Source of the DNA: CAYUVA01 sp964448115 [NCBI: uncultured bacterium] | Lineage (GTDB): Bacteria; CAYUVA01 | Length of the DNA: 64,000 nucleotides | Reading direction: 5' to 3' | Assembly: GCA_964448115.1 (NCBI GenBank) | Contig: CAYUVA010000004.1 | Location: 70,227 to 134,226, forward strand | Shown: in pieces, positions 1-9,309 of the stretch | How the letters are laid out: each line of letters opens with the position of its first letter | Numbering within the stretch: position 1 is the first letter of the stretch | Made by a program: the position numbers and the translations under genes | The notes under the pieces: generated by a model | Seen by the model: the letters and a program-made list of their open reading frames with translations, nothing else | Database searches by the model: none | Told to the model about the DNA's origin: nothing

Positions 1-213
1 CTCTTGCCAGTGCCTGATAAGCTCCTGAGCGTGGTCTCTTTGAGATTTCATCGGGTTTACCAGGTAACACCCCCCGAGTTCATAGGTTCGGGCTAGACGC
101 GCCAGGTCATGGATATCGAGGTTGGTTATGGCAGTAGCCACCTCTTCTTTGTGCTTATTGAGCACCGGGTAGTGGACTAAGGCGATATAGACCCTGGAGC
201 CAAGCGATCTCAA
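1..213 (-). CDS. RNA methyltransferase, TrmD-linked family (partial)
   Basis: Partial gene; its 3' end lies beyond the left edge of the window. The readable 71 residues run from a TTG start that overlaps the trmD stop codon and contain [13 protein letters not shown], then a [18 protein letters not shown] stretch and [12 protein letters not shown]. This matches the N-terminal part of the SPOUT-like RNA methyltransferase family Methyltrn_RNA_4, which commonly sits directly after trmD and before rplS in Deltaproteobacteria and related bacteria. An RNA substrate and SAM dependence follow from the family, not from motifs visible here. The overlap suggests translational coupling with trmD. Confidence 0.8.
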   Translation of the reverse strand, partial: MRSLGSRVYIALVHYPVLNKHKEEVATAITNLDIHDLARLARTYELGGCYLVNPMKSQRDHAQELIRHWQE

Positions 214-893
214 TCTTCTTTTTCTTCTTTAAGCAGATCGGGGCGGTTCTCCCTGGTTCGCTTTAAAGCCATCTCTTTACGCCATTGGCTAATCTTCTCA
301 TGATGACCAGATAACAGCACGCCAGGTACCCTCCAGCCCCTGTATTCTTCGGGTCTGGTATATTGCGGGTATTCGAGAAGCCCCTCTTGGAAGGACTCCT
401 CCCCAAGTGCCTCCTCATCAAGCACCCCGGGCAGCAACCTGGTTACCGCATCGATTACCACCAACGCCGGCAACTCTCCGCCGGTCAATATGTAGTCCCC
501 GATGGAAAGCTCCATGTCAGCCAGGTGTTCGCTGACCCGGTGATCCACTCCCTCGTATCTTCCACAGATTAGTATTACCTGCTCCAGGTTGGATAATTCG
601 CTTGCTATCTGCTGCTTGAAGAGCTTTCCCTGGGGCGTCAGCAGAATAACCCTGCTGGCTTCTTTCCTTTGTATGTTGTTTAGTGCCTCGAAGATAGGCT
701 CTATCTTCATCACCATGCCACTTCCGCCGCCAAAGGGGTAATCATCGACACAGCGGTGCTTATCCCTGGCGAATGTCCTTATATCAACCAGCTTTATGTC
801 GATCAAACCATCCGAGCGTGCCTTTTTCAGGATCGAGTATGCAAGGGGACTATCAAACATGCCCGGGAAAAGGGTAAGGACTACAAACTCCAT
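210..893 (-). CDS. trmD: tRNA (guanine-N1-)-methyltransferase TrmD
   Basis: Methylates N1 of G37 in tRNAs read by codons starting with C, preventing +1 frameshifting; it acts in the cytoplasm with SAM. The protein has 227 residues, normal to slightly short for the family. It shows the early [12 protein letters not shown] motif, the PFGGGSGMV glycine loop, [13 protein letters not shown] and [14 protein letters not shown] that form the knotted SAM site, and the PQYTRP and SGHHEKI motifs of the C-terminal tRNA-binding part. It lies one base after rimM and overlaps the next methyltransferase, so it is the fifth gene of a ffh-led operon. Confidence 0.97.
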   Translation of the reverse strand: MEFVVLTLFPGMFDSPLAYSILKKARSDGLIDIKLVDIRTFARDKHRCVDDYPFGGGSGMVMKIEPIFEALNNIQRKEASRVILLTPQGKLFKQQIASELSNLEQVILICGRYEGVDHRVSEHLADMELSIGDYILTGGELPALVVIDAVTRLLPGVLDEEALGEESFQEGLLEYPQYTRPEEYRGWRVPGVLLSGHHEKISQWRKEMALKRTRENRPDLLKEEKED

Positions 894-894
894 C

Positions 895-1422
895 TTAGAG
901 ATCCAGCATACCCTCCAAGGGATCTACCCTGATCACCCTGTTTTCAATGTCAACGAGCTTTATCACCTCACTGATGAACGGGATAAGGTATTCCTTTTCA
1001 TCCTGTTTTACTACCAGTATGTCGCAACTGCCATAGTTCTGACCATCATCTACTACACCAAGAAGAGAATCATCGGGTAAAAGGACCTGGCAACCTATAA
1101 GATCGAACCAATAATATTCATCCTCTCCAAGCTGGTTGATCTCTTTCTCGCTGATGCAGATCAGGCATCCGGTCAGCTCTTTAGCCGCCTCTATTTCCGA
1201 GATCCCCTCGAATTTTATAAGGAAATTGCTCTTGTAAGGTTTTGCACTTAAGACCTCAAGTCTGCCTAAATATTCATCATCCCTAGTGATGTGTAGTCGC
1301 CTGGTCTTCATTAGTTTCTCGGGGAAATCGGTCATTGGATAAAGCACAAGCATCCCTTCGGTTCCCCATGTCCTGCCGAGTTTACCCACGGCAACGAGAT
1401 CTTCTTCAGGAGACAAGCTCAT
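895..1422 (-). CDS. rimM: 16S rRNA processing protein RimM
   Basis: Ribosome maturation factor that binds ribosomal protein S19 and assists assembly of the 30S head. The protein has 175 residues, the usual length. The N-terminal RimM barrel starts with [18 protein letters not shown], where [11 protein letters not shown] is the family signature. The C-terminal PRC-barrel half contains [11 protein letters not shown] and the [12 protein letters not shown] segment that ends in [17 protein letters not shown]. It abuts the KH-domain gene upstream and trmD downstream, the classic rpsP-khpA-rimM-trmD order. Confidence 0.95.
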   Translation of the reverse strand: MSLSPEEDLVAVGKLGRTWGTEGMLVLYPMTDFPEKLMKTRRLHITRDDEYLGRLEVLSAKPYKSNFLIKFEGISEIEAAKELTGCLICISEKEINQLGEDEYYWFDLIGCQVLLPDDSLLGVVDDGQNYGSCDILVVKQDEKEYLIPFISEVIKLVDIENRVIRVDPLEGMLDL

Positions 1423-1665
1423 CTATTCCATGATCTCGAGCATTATCTTCTTTTCTGATACGCTGCCGGCGACTCCCAATATTGTGCGCATAGCCTTGGC
1501 AGTTCTTCCCTGTTTGCCGATTACCCGACCAAGTTCTTTTTCAGGGACATGCAGCTCTACGACGATTGTTTTCTCGCCCTCAACTTCCTTTACCTGGACG
1601 CTATCCGGGTCTTCGACGAGGTACCTTGCGATGAATTGAACTAGTTCTCCGGGTGATTTTGCCAT
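1423..1665 (-). CDS. khpA: KH-domain RNA-binding protein KhpA
   Basis: Small (80 residues) RNA-binding protein with a single KH domain. The diagnostic GxxG loop appears as VIGKQGRTAKAMRTIL in the second half. Family members (YlqC/KhpA) bind RNA, often with the KhpB/Jag partner, and affect cell division and small-RNA stability in Firmicutes; the role here is inferred from family. Position between rpsP and rimM is the conserved location of this gene. Confidence 0.93.
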   Translation of the reverse strand: MAKSPGELVQFIARYLVEDPDSVQVKEVEGEKTIVVELHVPEKELGRVIGKQGRTAKAMRTILGVAGSVSEKKIMLEIME

Positions 1666-1722
1666 TTGAGCAACCTTCCTATGTTTGTTCTGTTTTGGGG
1701 TTTTATTTTATGACCGATTCAC

Positions 1723-1989
1723 CTAGTATGCAAAGTCGTTATCCAATTCTTTAGCCCTGTATTTTTTGATCAAGCTGGACACCGTTTCGCTTGGTTTCGC
1801 ACCTTTTTCAAGCCAGTAATCGATCCGCTCAATATTCATTTTGACCTCTGGAGGCTCCTTCTTGGGATCGTATGTGCCCAGGTTCTCAAGATAAGCTCCA
1901 TCCCTTCTGTTGCGCGAATCGATCGCAATAATCCGGTAGAAGGGATTGTTTTTAGAGCCCATTCGCGTCAGTCGTAGTTTTACACTCAA
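1723..1989 (-). CDS. rpsP: 30S ribosomal protein S16
   Basis: Small-subunit ribosomal protein of 88 residues, typical for S16. It begins with the family signature VKLRLTRMGSKNNPFYRI, followed by IDSRNRRDGAYLENLGTYDP. It lies 19 bases downstream of ffh and 57 bases upstream of khpA on the same strand, so it is likely cotranscribed with both. Confidence 0.97.
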   Translation of the reverse strand: MSVKLRLTRMGSKNNPFYRIIAIDSRNRRDGAYLENLGTYDPKKEPPEVKMNIERIDYWLEKGAKPSETVSSLIKKYRAKELDNDFAY

Positions 1990-2008
1990 TTCTTAGCTTC
2001 CTCCTTGG

Positions 2009-3343
2009 TTAGGAAAGTGGAAATCCTTTGGTGAATTTATTAAAAAACGATTGCTTTGTAGCCATCTTCATCATCTTTGAGACCATGACGAACTGCTTGA
2101 GCAGCCGGTTGACATCGGCGACCGAGGTGCCGCTACCAGCGGCGATGCGTTTACGACGGCTGCCGTTTATTATCGTATGGTCTCGACGCTCCTGCGGGGT
2201 CATGGAAAGGATTATCGCTTCCTGTATCTTCAACTCCTCCTCTGGGATCTGAATATCCTTGATATTCTTCAGTTGACCGCTCATTCCGGGTATCATTTTT
2301 ACTATCTGGTCTAAGGGACCCATTTTTTTGAGTTGTTGCATCTGCTGGAGGTAATCATCCAATCCGAAGGTCTGTTTGCGTATCTTCTCCTCCAGTTTGC
2401 GGGCTTGCTCCTCGTCAAAGGCTGCCTCTGCCTTGTCAATGATGCTAAGGATATCCCCCATACCCAGAATGCGCTGAGCCATGCGATCCGGGTGGAACGG
2501 CTCCAGCAGGTCGAGCTTTTCCCCTACCCCGATGAACTTGATCGGCTTGCCGGTTACCGATTTGATCGACAACGCAGCGCCACCGCGCGCATCGCCATCC
2601 ATCTTGGTCAGAATGATCCCGCTCAGCTCGATCTGCTTGTTGAAGCTATCTGCTACATTGACCGCATCCTGACCGGTCATAGCATCGGCGATGAAGAGCA
2701 CCTCGTTCGGCTCGATGAGCTGCTTCATCTCCCTTAACTCCTCCATCAGAGCCTGGTCGATGTGCAGCCGTCCAGCGGTATCGACTATCACAACCTGGAA
2801 CCCCTCGCGCTGCGCGTAATCGACAGCATTCTGTGCGATGACCGGTGGTTTGACATTTTCCTCCGTATAGACCTCTACCCCCACCTTGGAGCCGACAGTT
2901 TTAAGTTGCTGAATAGCCGCCGGTCGATAGATATCGGCTGCCACCAGCAGCGGCTTCTTGCCATCCTGCTTGAACTGTCGGGCGAGCTTCCCGCAGGTGG
3001 TGGTCTTTCCAGAGCCTTGCAAGCCGACCATCATTATCTTGGTAGGTGGCATGGAGGAGAGCCTCAGTTTCTCGTGTTTCTCTCCCATCAACATGGTCAG
3101 CTCATCGCGAACTATCTTTATAACCTGCTGCCCTGGGGTAAGGCTCTTGAGCACCTCTTCGCCGATAGCTCTTTGCTCGATATTCTTTATGAAATCCTTG
3201 ACAACCTTGTAGTTGACATCAGCCTCCAGGAGGGCAAGGCGCACCTCGCGCAGGGCATCCTTGATATTCTTCTCGTTGAGCTTACCGCGTCCTCTCAGCT
3301 TCCTGAGGACCCCGTCAAGCCTCTCTGATAGGTTGTCGAACAT
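2009..3343 (-). CDS. ffh: Signal recognition particle protein Ffh
   Basis: GTPase of the bacterial signal recognition particle; it binds 4.5S RNA and signal sequences of nascent membrane proteins and docks with FtsY. The 444 residues are the full family length. The N domain leads into the G domain with G1 GLQGSGKTTTCGKLA, G3 DTAGRLHID and G4/G5 TKMDGDARGGAALS. The C-terminal M domain carries GPLDQIVKMIPGM and the RNA-binding SRRKRIAAGSGTSVADVNRL helix. It is the first gene of the translation operon, downstream of a promoter with both consensus hexamers. Confidence 0.97.
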   Translation of the reverse strand: MFDNLSERLDGVLRKLRGRGKLNEKNIKDALREVRLALLEADVNYKVVKDFIKNIEQRAIGEEVLKSLTPGQQVIKIVRDELTMLMGEKHEKLRLSSMPPTKIMMVGLQGSGKTTTCGKLARQFKQDGKKPLLVAADIYRPAAIQQLKTVGSKVGVEVYTEENVKPPVIAQNAVDYAQREGFQVVIVDTAGRLHIDQALMEELREMKQLIEPNEVLFIADAMTGQDAVNVADSFNKQIELSGIILTKMDGDARGGAALSIKSVTGKPIKFIGVGEKLDLLEPFHPDRMAQRILGMGDILSIIDKAEAAFDEEQARKLEEKIRKQTFGLDDYLQQMQQLKKMGPLDQIVKMIPGMSGQLKNIKDIQIPEEELKIQEAIILSMTPQERRDHTIINGSRRKRIAAGSGTSVADVNRLLKQFVMVSKMMKMATKQSFFNKFTKGFPLS

Positions 3344-3394
3344 CCTTATTCCCTTAGTCTTAACATAACCATTACGCCATTAGACAAGCTAACA

Positions 3395-3422
3395 ATTATA
3401 ATAATATCAGGATCTATGTCAA
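3395..3422 (-). promoter_or_regulatory. Sigma-70 promoter of the ffh-rpsP-trmD operon
   Basis: Read on the minus strand: TTGACA (3417-3422), a 16-base spacer, then TATAAT (3395-3400). Both hexamers match the sigma-70 consensus perfectly. The expected start of transcription lies about 40 bases upstream of the ffh ATG, fitting a strong housekeeping promoter. Confidence 0.85.
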
Positions 3423-3766
3423 AGAGTCAAAAATCTTGGATTATCCCAGGTCTTCAGTTTGATATTGCTTTTCTTGGAGGAAATCCTTTTCGAGAAAGGA
3501 TTATCCCCCAAGCCCACTTCCCAAAAGCCTCATCAATTATGTTCTTCCAGTCAAAGGCATTAAGCCCCTGGCTGAAAAGGATGTTCGTTTTCGGAAATGG
3601 GGTTTGCTAAAATAAGAGGCTAACCTGTCTGAAAGGTTAAGTAAATTTCTATGTTGCAAAATAACCCTGAACATTCTAAAATCATATAGATAATTGCTAT
3701 CAAAGGATATCTTGATACTTTGGAGGTTCACCAAGTTGTCTTTAGGGAAGGACAATCGAGCACAAT
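3423..3766. other. Intergenic region, no gene recognised
   Basis: This gap of about 340 bases lies between the divergent ffh promoter and the next plus-strand gene. It contains a short inverted repeat with arms AATCCTTT and AAAGGATT around 3488-3508. I see no RNA gene and no ORF that resembles a protein family. The plus-strand gene start at 3767 is preceded by a GGGAAGGA ribosome-binding sequence about 14 bases upstream. Confidence 0.5.
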
Positions 3767-5800
3767 ATGGGTATTGAGAATAGCACGACAATAAGGTTCA
3801 GGACTTATGACCTGGTTCGCCGACCGCTTCCTCAAAAAATAAGTTACATGGTTATCGCCCTATTGATAATGGTGTTTCTGGTATCCTTCTCTCCGATTAC
3901 AAACTACGACATCTGGTGGTATTTGAAGACTGGCGAGGTCATAACCAAGTGGATGTCCATACCTGACGGCGATATCTTCACCATTGGGCAAAGGCACTTG
4001 CCCTGGTATAATTTCGCCTGGCTCAGTTGTATTATCTTTTACCTTATTCATGGGTTGCTAGGCTTTGGAGGCTTGATCTTACTCAAGGTGATAATAATCG
4101 CTGCGTCCTTTTATTTATTTTATAGGACTGCCGAGTTTCTGGGAGCCTTCAATCCCTTTAGCTACCTGGTTCTCCTTATCGGCTTAATGGCGATAAAGGA
4201 CAGGATCATGGTGCGTGGTCATCTGTTTGCATACCTATTGGCAGCGCTACTAGTCTATTTCCTGGAGCGCCATCTTGATGATCATCGCAAGCTACTCCCC
4301 TGGGTGCCTATCATTCTGCTTACCTGGTCTAATCTTCACGGGAGCGCCCTATGGGGTCTGTTCCTGGTTTGGCTTTACATGTTAAGCAGTGCAGTAAGGT
4401 ATTTTTTCATCGATATTTATCGGGAAAATTTCCCCCTGAGACACAAGCTAGGATACCTTCTAGTGATAATCGTCTCCACTGCTGCCATGGCAATCAATCC
4501 TTATACAGTAAAGATCTATACATATCCCTTTTGGCATCATGGCAGGGAGCTTTTCGCTGCCAATATCGCCGAGTGGGCGCCGCTTTTGCATCCGCAGGTA
4601 ATAAAGCAACCATCGGTACTAGCATTTCTTTTTTACCTGTTTTTTTCAATTGTTATGATCTGTTGTTATATCTTTGGGCATAGAAAGGCATCACCAAGAC
4701 ACCTGTGTATCTTCATCTTCCCGCTCATATTTATTGTTCAGAGCCATCGATTGAGAGATTTATATGTTATTAGCACAATGCCGATAGCGGTATATTATAC
4801 CGAGAGAGTCTTTGACATGCTTGAGAAAAGAGGCAGGTTTTTATTGTATGCCATTTTGGTCATTGCCGTATTATGCTTTGTTATCTTACATGCCTGCCAT
4901 TCCCCTTTGCCAAAGCAACTATTTGCTGAGGATTACCAGTTGCCCCAAAAGGCAGCGGACTTTATCAAGATCAACGACCTGGGCGGAAATATGTATAATT
5001 CTTATATTTTCGGTGGTTACCTGATCTACCGATTCTATCCCCATCGACTGGTTTTCATAGATGGCAGAAACCTGTCCGAGAGGCGGCATAGCGAATACAT
5101 CGAAGCCAGGGGTGGCATCGAGGCGTTGGAAAAGATCGCCAAGAAGTATAGGATCGAGTACTTCGTGCTTCGCTATCCGAGCCGACTGGTGCCCGGAGAT
5201 GACAATATTCATTACCTGCTGCATTTCTCAGATAGATGGGACCTGGTTTATTGGGATGATACCGCGCTCATATATTGTCTGAATCAGGGTGATAATAGAA
5301 AGATAACCCAGATATACAGGTTCGATATTATCAATCCAGCCATCTTCGATGTAATGAAGATCCAACCTGCTGATTATCCAAAGGCTATCGCCGAGTTCGA
5401 GCGCGGCATCAAGAATGCTCCCCATGATCCTTATGCGCTCACCAACCTCGGCATCCTTTATCTGGCTGCCGATAATACCTCAAGAGCAGAGGAATACATA
5501 AAACTGGCGCTGCTGAATAAGCCCGGATTCGCACCCGCGCTAAACGCGATGGGGAATATATATTTCAAGAAAAATCAGACCGAGATGGCAATAAAATATT
5601 ACCAACGAGCGATAAAAAAGGACAAAAAATTATTTGAAGCCTGGGGGAATCTTGGCATCATCTACTTAAACGATGGCAAGTACGATAAAGCTAGGGATTG
5701 CTTCCTGAGGGTTCTGCGGTATAATCCAAATGATAAGGGTGCAAAAATCAGACTCACCCAGATTGAACAACTAACAAAAAGGGCAAAGCAAAGGGATTGA
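3767..5800 (+). CDS. Polytopic membrane protein with C-terminal TPR repeats
   Basis: This 677-residue protein has about 10-12 hydrophobic segments in residues 25-390, then a soluble part ending in about four tetratricopeptide repeats (roughly 535-670, for example the A-x-x-N-L-G-I-L-Y and A-L-N-A-M-G-N-I-Y helices). The loop after the first TM contains NYDIWWYLKTGEVI and PDGDIFTIG, resembling the DxWWHLxTGE / PxxDxFS signature of a family of GT-C-like bacterial membrane proteins. That suggests lipid-linked sugar transfer, but no substrate can be named. The TPR tail is probably a protein-binding platform. The MEMO-family gene follows 76 bases downstream. Confidence 0.7.
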   Translation: MGIENSTTIRFRTYDLVRRPLPQKISYMVIALLIMVFLVSFSPITNYDIWWYLKTGEVITKWMSIPDGDIFTIGQRHLPWYNFAWLSCIIFYLIHGLLGFGGLILLKVIIIAASFYLFYRTAEFLGAFNPFSYLVLLIGLMAIKDRIMVRGHLFAYLLAALLVYFLERHLDDHRKLLPWVPIILLTWSNLHGSALWGLFLVWLYMLSSAVRYFFIDIYRENFPLRHKLGYLLVIIVSTAAMAINPYTVKIYTYPFWHHGRELFAANIAEWAPLLHPQVIKQPSVLAFLFYLFFSIVMICCYIFGHRKASPRHLCIFIFPLIFIVQSHRLRDLYVISTMPIAVYYTERVFDMLEKRGRFLLYAILVIAVLCFVILHACHSPLPKQLFAEDYQLPQKAADFIKINDLGGNMYNSYIFGGYLIYRFYPHRLVFIDGRNLSERRHSEYIEARGGIEALEKIAKKYRIEYFVLRYPSRLVPGDDNIHYLLHFSDRWDLVYWDDTALIYCLNQGDNRKITQIYRFDIINPAIFDVMKIQPADYPKAIAEFERGIKNAPHDPYALTNLGILYLAADNTSRAEEYIKLALLNKPGFAPALNAMGNIYFKKNQTEMAIKYYQRAIKKDKKLFEAWGNLGIIYLNDGKYDKARDCFLRVLRYNPNDKGAKIRLTQIEQLTKRAKQRD

Positions 5801-5876
5801 CCAGCCTAGATATTTCTGATACCGCTATTAAACATATAGAATATAACAGTAAACTCTTAACCAAAAGGTCGTTATT

Positions 5877-7097
5877 GTGAACGAGGAAAATCCAAAGGTT
5901 CGCTTCGATATCCAAGCCTTTCCTGTCGAGCACGAGGGAAGGCGAGTGTTCTTAATCCAGGATCACCTGGGACTAGTACCAGAAAATGTCCTATTCGAGG
6001 AGGAAGCTATCTATATCTTGCAGCTCTTGGACGGAAGGGGAACACTCAGGGATATTCAAGAGACCCTCAGTAGAGCAAGTGGAGGAGAGATCTTCTCCAT
6101 GGAGGAAGTAGAGGACATGATCAATAAGCTCGATTCCTTTTATCTGTTGGAATCATCGAGATTCAACCAGGCAAAAGAAGATTTGATGGCAAATTTCGTC
6201 TCTGCAGAAATCAGGGAGCCATATCATGCTGGTAGATCGTATCCAGTGGAGGTTTCTGCCATAGAAGAATTTATCGATGATTCCCTGAGCCGACCGATCG
6301 ATACATCCCATCAAGAGCCGTTTGAAAACCTGAAAGGGCTTATAGTTCCCCATATTCATTTCGGCGCTGGAGTGAATACCTATGGTTCTGGATATAAATT
6401 GTTAAAGGGGCAAAAGTACGATCGTGTGATCATTCTGGGCATCGGACATCAGATTATAGATGGTCTGTTTAGTATTACTGACAAGGATTTTGTTACCCCA
6501 CTTGGAACAGTAGCTACCGACAAGGATGCAGTCGATCTGCTACTGGAGGCAGGCGATGACCTTATATGCGATAATGACTTTGCCCATCGCACCGAACATT
6601 CAATCGAGTTCCAGCTCCTTTATCTTCAACATCTTCTAGGCAGCGATAAGTTCAAGATAATCCCGATCCTGACCGGCAACTTTGATGGAATAATTTCAGA
6701 ATACGATGCATTACAGAATGTACCGGGTATGGATGACTTCATAGATGCACTGTCTAAGGAAGCATCCCATTCGGATACGCTATTGATTGCAGGTGTTGAC
6801 CTATCGCATATCGGCTATAAATTCGGGAATTCAGAGCCGGCTATGGAGCTAGAGCAGAAGGCAAGGGATTTCGATCTCGAATTACTTGAAGCAATAAAGG
6901 TCGCTGATCAGGAGAAATTTTGGAGTTTAGCCAAGAGCTCCTTAAAAGATTTCAATGTCTGCGGCTTGTCTGCCTTGAGCATTCTTCTTGCTGTAGTACC
7001 AAGATTGAGGGGTCATCTTCTGAATTACGATATGTGGCATGAAAAGCAGACCTTTTCTGCGGTCAGCTTTGCTGCCATGGCATTGACCCAAGAATAG
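5877..7097 (+). CDS. amrB: AmmeMemoRadiSam system protein B (MEMO family) with N-terminal PqqD-like domain
   Basis: The protein has 406 residues from a GTG start. Residues 1-100 look like the small helical domain (FLIQDHLGLVPENVLFEEEA, then LLDGRGTLRDIQETL) that precedes MEMO domains in several anaerobic lineages. From about residue 120 a complete MEMO domain follows: REPYHAGRSYPV, GLIVPHIHFGAGVNTYGSGY, VIILGIGHQ, TEHSIEFQLLYLQHLL, IAGVDLSHIGYKFG and CGLSAL. The conserved histidines of the dioxygenase-like cavity are present. MEMO, AMMECR1 and radical-SAM genes form a widespread set whose biochemical role in bacteria is not firmly established. The other two partners are not in this window. 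Confidence 0.85.
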   Translation: MNEENPKVRFDIQAFPVEHEGRRVFLIQDHLGLVPENVLFEEEAIYILQLLDGRGTLRDIQETLSRASGGEIFSMEEVEDMINKLDSFYLLESSRFNQAKEDLMANFVSAEIREPYHAGRSYPVEVSAIEEFIDDSLSRPIDTSHQEPFENLKGLIVPHIHFGAGVNTYGSGYKLLKGQKYDRVIILGIGHQIIDGLFSITDKDFVTPLGTVATDKDAVDLLLEAGDDLICDNDFAHRTEHSIEFQLLYLQHLLGSDKFKIIPILTGNFDGIISEYDALQNVPGMDDFIDALSKEASHSDTLLIAGVDLSHIGYKFGNSEPAMELEQKARDFDLELLEAIKVADQEKFWSLAKSSLKDFNVCGLSALSILLAVVPRLRGHLLNYDMWHEKQTFSAVSFAAMALTQE

Positions 7098-7164
7098 GTT
7101 TCAGGGGAATATAAAATCCTCAAACTTGGAAATGATTTTTCTATTGACAGACCTAGAAAAATGA

Positions 7165-7195
7165 TAGACATCCAATAACAAAATTATCCTATAAT
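7165..7195 (+). promoter_or_regulatory. Possible promoter at the edge of the AT-rich island
   Basis: TAGACA (7165-7170), 19 bases, then a perfect TATAAT (7190-7195). The spacer is longer than ideal and the region is AT-rich, so chance matches are likely. If real, it would drive the small ORF starting at 7227. Confidence 0.3.
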
Positions 7196-7226
7196 GGTGA
7201 ATTAGTCGAACCTGTTTTTTATTCAA

Positions 7227-7433
7227 ATGCATCGAGCATTGATGGACATGGATTTTACTCAACTATGGCTTATGGATCCACAGAACCAGTGGGGAGGTAT
7301 GGTCCTCACCTGTTTTAATGAACTTACTGATCTATTAAAATCATTTAAAGGGAAATCTTTTAATGAGATTTGCTTGACGTTAAAACAAAATCATTTAATA
7401 ATTAAAGATAATTTAAATAATAATATACAATAA
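7227..7433 (+). CDS. Small hypothetical protein
   Basis: An ORF of 68 codons, not recognised. It has no clear ribosome-binding site (the bases before the ATG are T-rich), no signal peptide and no membrane segment. The product starts MHRALMDMDFTQLWLMDP and ends in an Asn-rich tail. It is AT-rich like the convergent gene that ends five bases downstream, so both probably arrived together. It could equally be a remnant of a longer gene or a chance ORF. Confidence 0.3.
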   Translation: MHRALMDMDFTQLWLMDPQNQWGGMVLTCFNELTDLLKSFKGKSFNEICLTLKQNHLIIKDNLNNNIQ

Positions 7434-7438
7434 TTGAT

Positions 7439-9010
7439 TTAATTATTTATAAATCTATAATCAAGTAATTCAATTTTAGGTTTTTCTTTTGGTAACCTGA
7501 ATAATATCCATCCATTATTGTATCTTTTGATAACTCTCAATTTCTTAATAAATGGTGCCCATTCTTCCAATTCTTGGGATTGCCAATATAGTTTTCCTAT
7601 TAAATTTTCATCAGAAGGTAAAAGCAATCCAAATACTTCGGGCAACTTTTTATTGATTTGATAAAATGTGTCAGGGGTTAAAGGAACCTCCATTGCCATA
7701 CATTTCGCATACCATCCTATATCGAAAGATCGACAAGAAATGACTAATTGTCCTTGGGGAACTGTTGCTCGAAGGTGCTCGAATATCTCTGAATTGTAAT
7801 TTCCATTAACCTTTTTCTCTATGGATTCAATAAATATGTTCTTTCTTAGATCAAAAATGTATGATGAAGTTCCCTCAAGAAGTATTAGACTTATAATCAT
7901 AAATCCTATAATTGGCTTTCGTAAAAGAAAATGATGAATGGCAATTATTGCAGTAGGTATTATTAAAATTAATAATGGATAAAAAACTCTTTCTACATAA
8001 TGAATTGGCAAAATGAATAAATGTAATAACATTACTAATAATGTAAAATAGATTAGAGTAGATTTTTTACTGATTTGTTTGATAAACAATGTAGAAATTA
8101 AAACAAAAGTTATTGTTAATCTCCATATTTTAGGAATATCATTTATAAAACTAACAATATTTCTTATATATATTTTTATTATTTCCAGATAATTTGAAAA
8201 CATAAAATCAAAAATAGAAGGTAAATGATCGCTTTTATACAAAGAATATCCAGGATATGTACTACTAAACATCATTATTTCGTACTTTTGAATGCTGAAA
8301 AATGGATTACCAGTTTCTAAATAATTTCTAAATATCCAAGGTGTAATACAAATTAAGAAACAAATAAATATAAATAATAATGACTTCCTTTTAAGTGATT
8401 TTTTAAGAATAATAAAAAGGGGAAGCAAGTACAAAATACCGAGGTATCGACAAAGATATAATAACCCTGCAATTAAGCCGATTATTTTTCTGCTATTAGA
8501 AGTATTTATTAAAAATAAGTATATCATTAAAGATAATAATGTAGCAAATAATGGTTCACTCATGCCGGAGCGAGATATAGCTAGAGTTTCCTTATTAGTG
8601 CATAAAATAAAACATGCCAATACAGCAAGATAGGTATTATTTGGAATTATAATATTAATAATTTTATAAGTAATAAAAATGGTGACAATAACAAAGATTA
8701 AACTTTCAATGCCGGCTGCAATATCTTTTTCTCCGAAAAACCTGAAAAAAATCGATAATACTAACGGATGCAGTGGCGCTCTGAGCAAATCTGGAGGAGG
8801 AAAATCATCTATCCAGTTAAGATAAATTGGCGTGAAGCTAAGTACCTTAAAAAATTCTCCTTTGTTTAACAAGGAGGCTATCTGTGAATATTCAGCGGCA
8901 TCTGGTAGATATAGACCTTTAAATGTTAATATCCAGTTGATAAATAAAAAAATAACAATTATGAATACTAGTACAATCGGCTTCTTTATTAAATTTACTA
9001 TGTTACTCAC
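7439..9010 (-). CDS. GT-C (family 39-like) membrane glycosyltransferase in an AT-rich island
   Basis: This 523-residue polytopic protein has an N-terminal TM followed by the GT-C style loop GLYLPDAAEYSQIASLL (Asp plus Glu in the first outer loop), an amphipathic region, about ten further TM segments, and a soluble C-terminal domain with CRSFDIGWYA. This is the layout of dolichyl/undecaprenyl-phosphate-sugar-dependent transferases (PMT/ArnT-like). The donor and acceptor cannot be told. Codon use is strongly biased to A/T-ending codons (many ATA, AAT, TTA), unlike every neighbour, which points to recent horizontal acquisition. Confidence 0.72.
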   Translation of the reverse strand: MSNIVNLIKKPIVLVFIIVIFLFINWILTFKGLYLPDAAEYSQIASLLNKGEFFKVLSFTPIYLNWIDDFPPPDLLRAPLHPLVLSIFFRFFGEKDIAAGIESLIFVIVTIFITYKIINIIIPNNTYLAVLACFILCTNKETLAISRSGMSEPLFATLLSLMIYLFLINTSNSRKIIGLIAGLLYLCRYLGILYLLPLFIILKKSLKRKSLLFIFICFLICITPWIFRNYLETGNPFFSIQKYEIMMFSSTYPGYSLYKSDHLPSIFDFMFSNYLEIIKIYIRNIVSFINDIPKIWRLTITFVLISTLFIKQISKKSTLIYFTLLVMLLHLFILPIHYVERVFYPLLILIIPTAIIAIHHFLLRKPIIGFMIISLILLEGTSSYIFDLRKNIFIESIEKKVNGNYNSEIFEHLRATVPQGQLVISCRSFDIGWYAKCMAMEVPLTPDTFYQINKKLPEVFGLLLPSDENLIGKLYWQSQELEEWAPFIKKLRVIKRYNNGWILFRLPKEKPKIELLDYRFINN

Positions 9011-9132
9011 GATTTATTGCTATCAGCAAGTAATGGATTAGTCAAGGATGATTTTTCATTTTATTGTTAACATAAATTTTTATAAGGTCTCCATGCAAAA
9101 GTTCAACTGTGCCTTTAAAAACCTAAAGTTAC

Positions 9133-9162
9133 TTGACACAAAGGTATTTTCAGTTATATAAT
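9133..9162 (+). promoter_or_regulatory. Sigma-70 promoter upstream of the giant secreted protein
   Basis: TTGACA (9133-9138), an 18-base spacer and TATAAT (9157-9162). Both hexamers are perfect. The expected start near 9169 gives a leader of about 140 bases before the ATG at 9310; I recognise no riboswitch motif in that leader. The rest of the gap from 9011 holds nothing I can identify. Confidence 0.75.
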
Positions 9163-9309
9163 ATTGATACTAAATGCTTAAATTATGGGTATTTTGATGG
9201 GTATGATCGGATACAACTCCCTGACGCCCACTTGGTCTTGCTTCTTTATAGGGCGCATGAGGACGAAGAGAGCAATGGTTAATGTTCACAGTGCAACAAT
9301 CCAAAGAGG

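Noticed and set aside
3416-3610. Plus-strand ORF in the ffh intergenic region
   Set aside because: No ribosome-binding site and no similarity; its start overlaps the minus-strand promoter of ffh.
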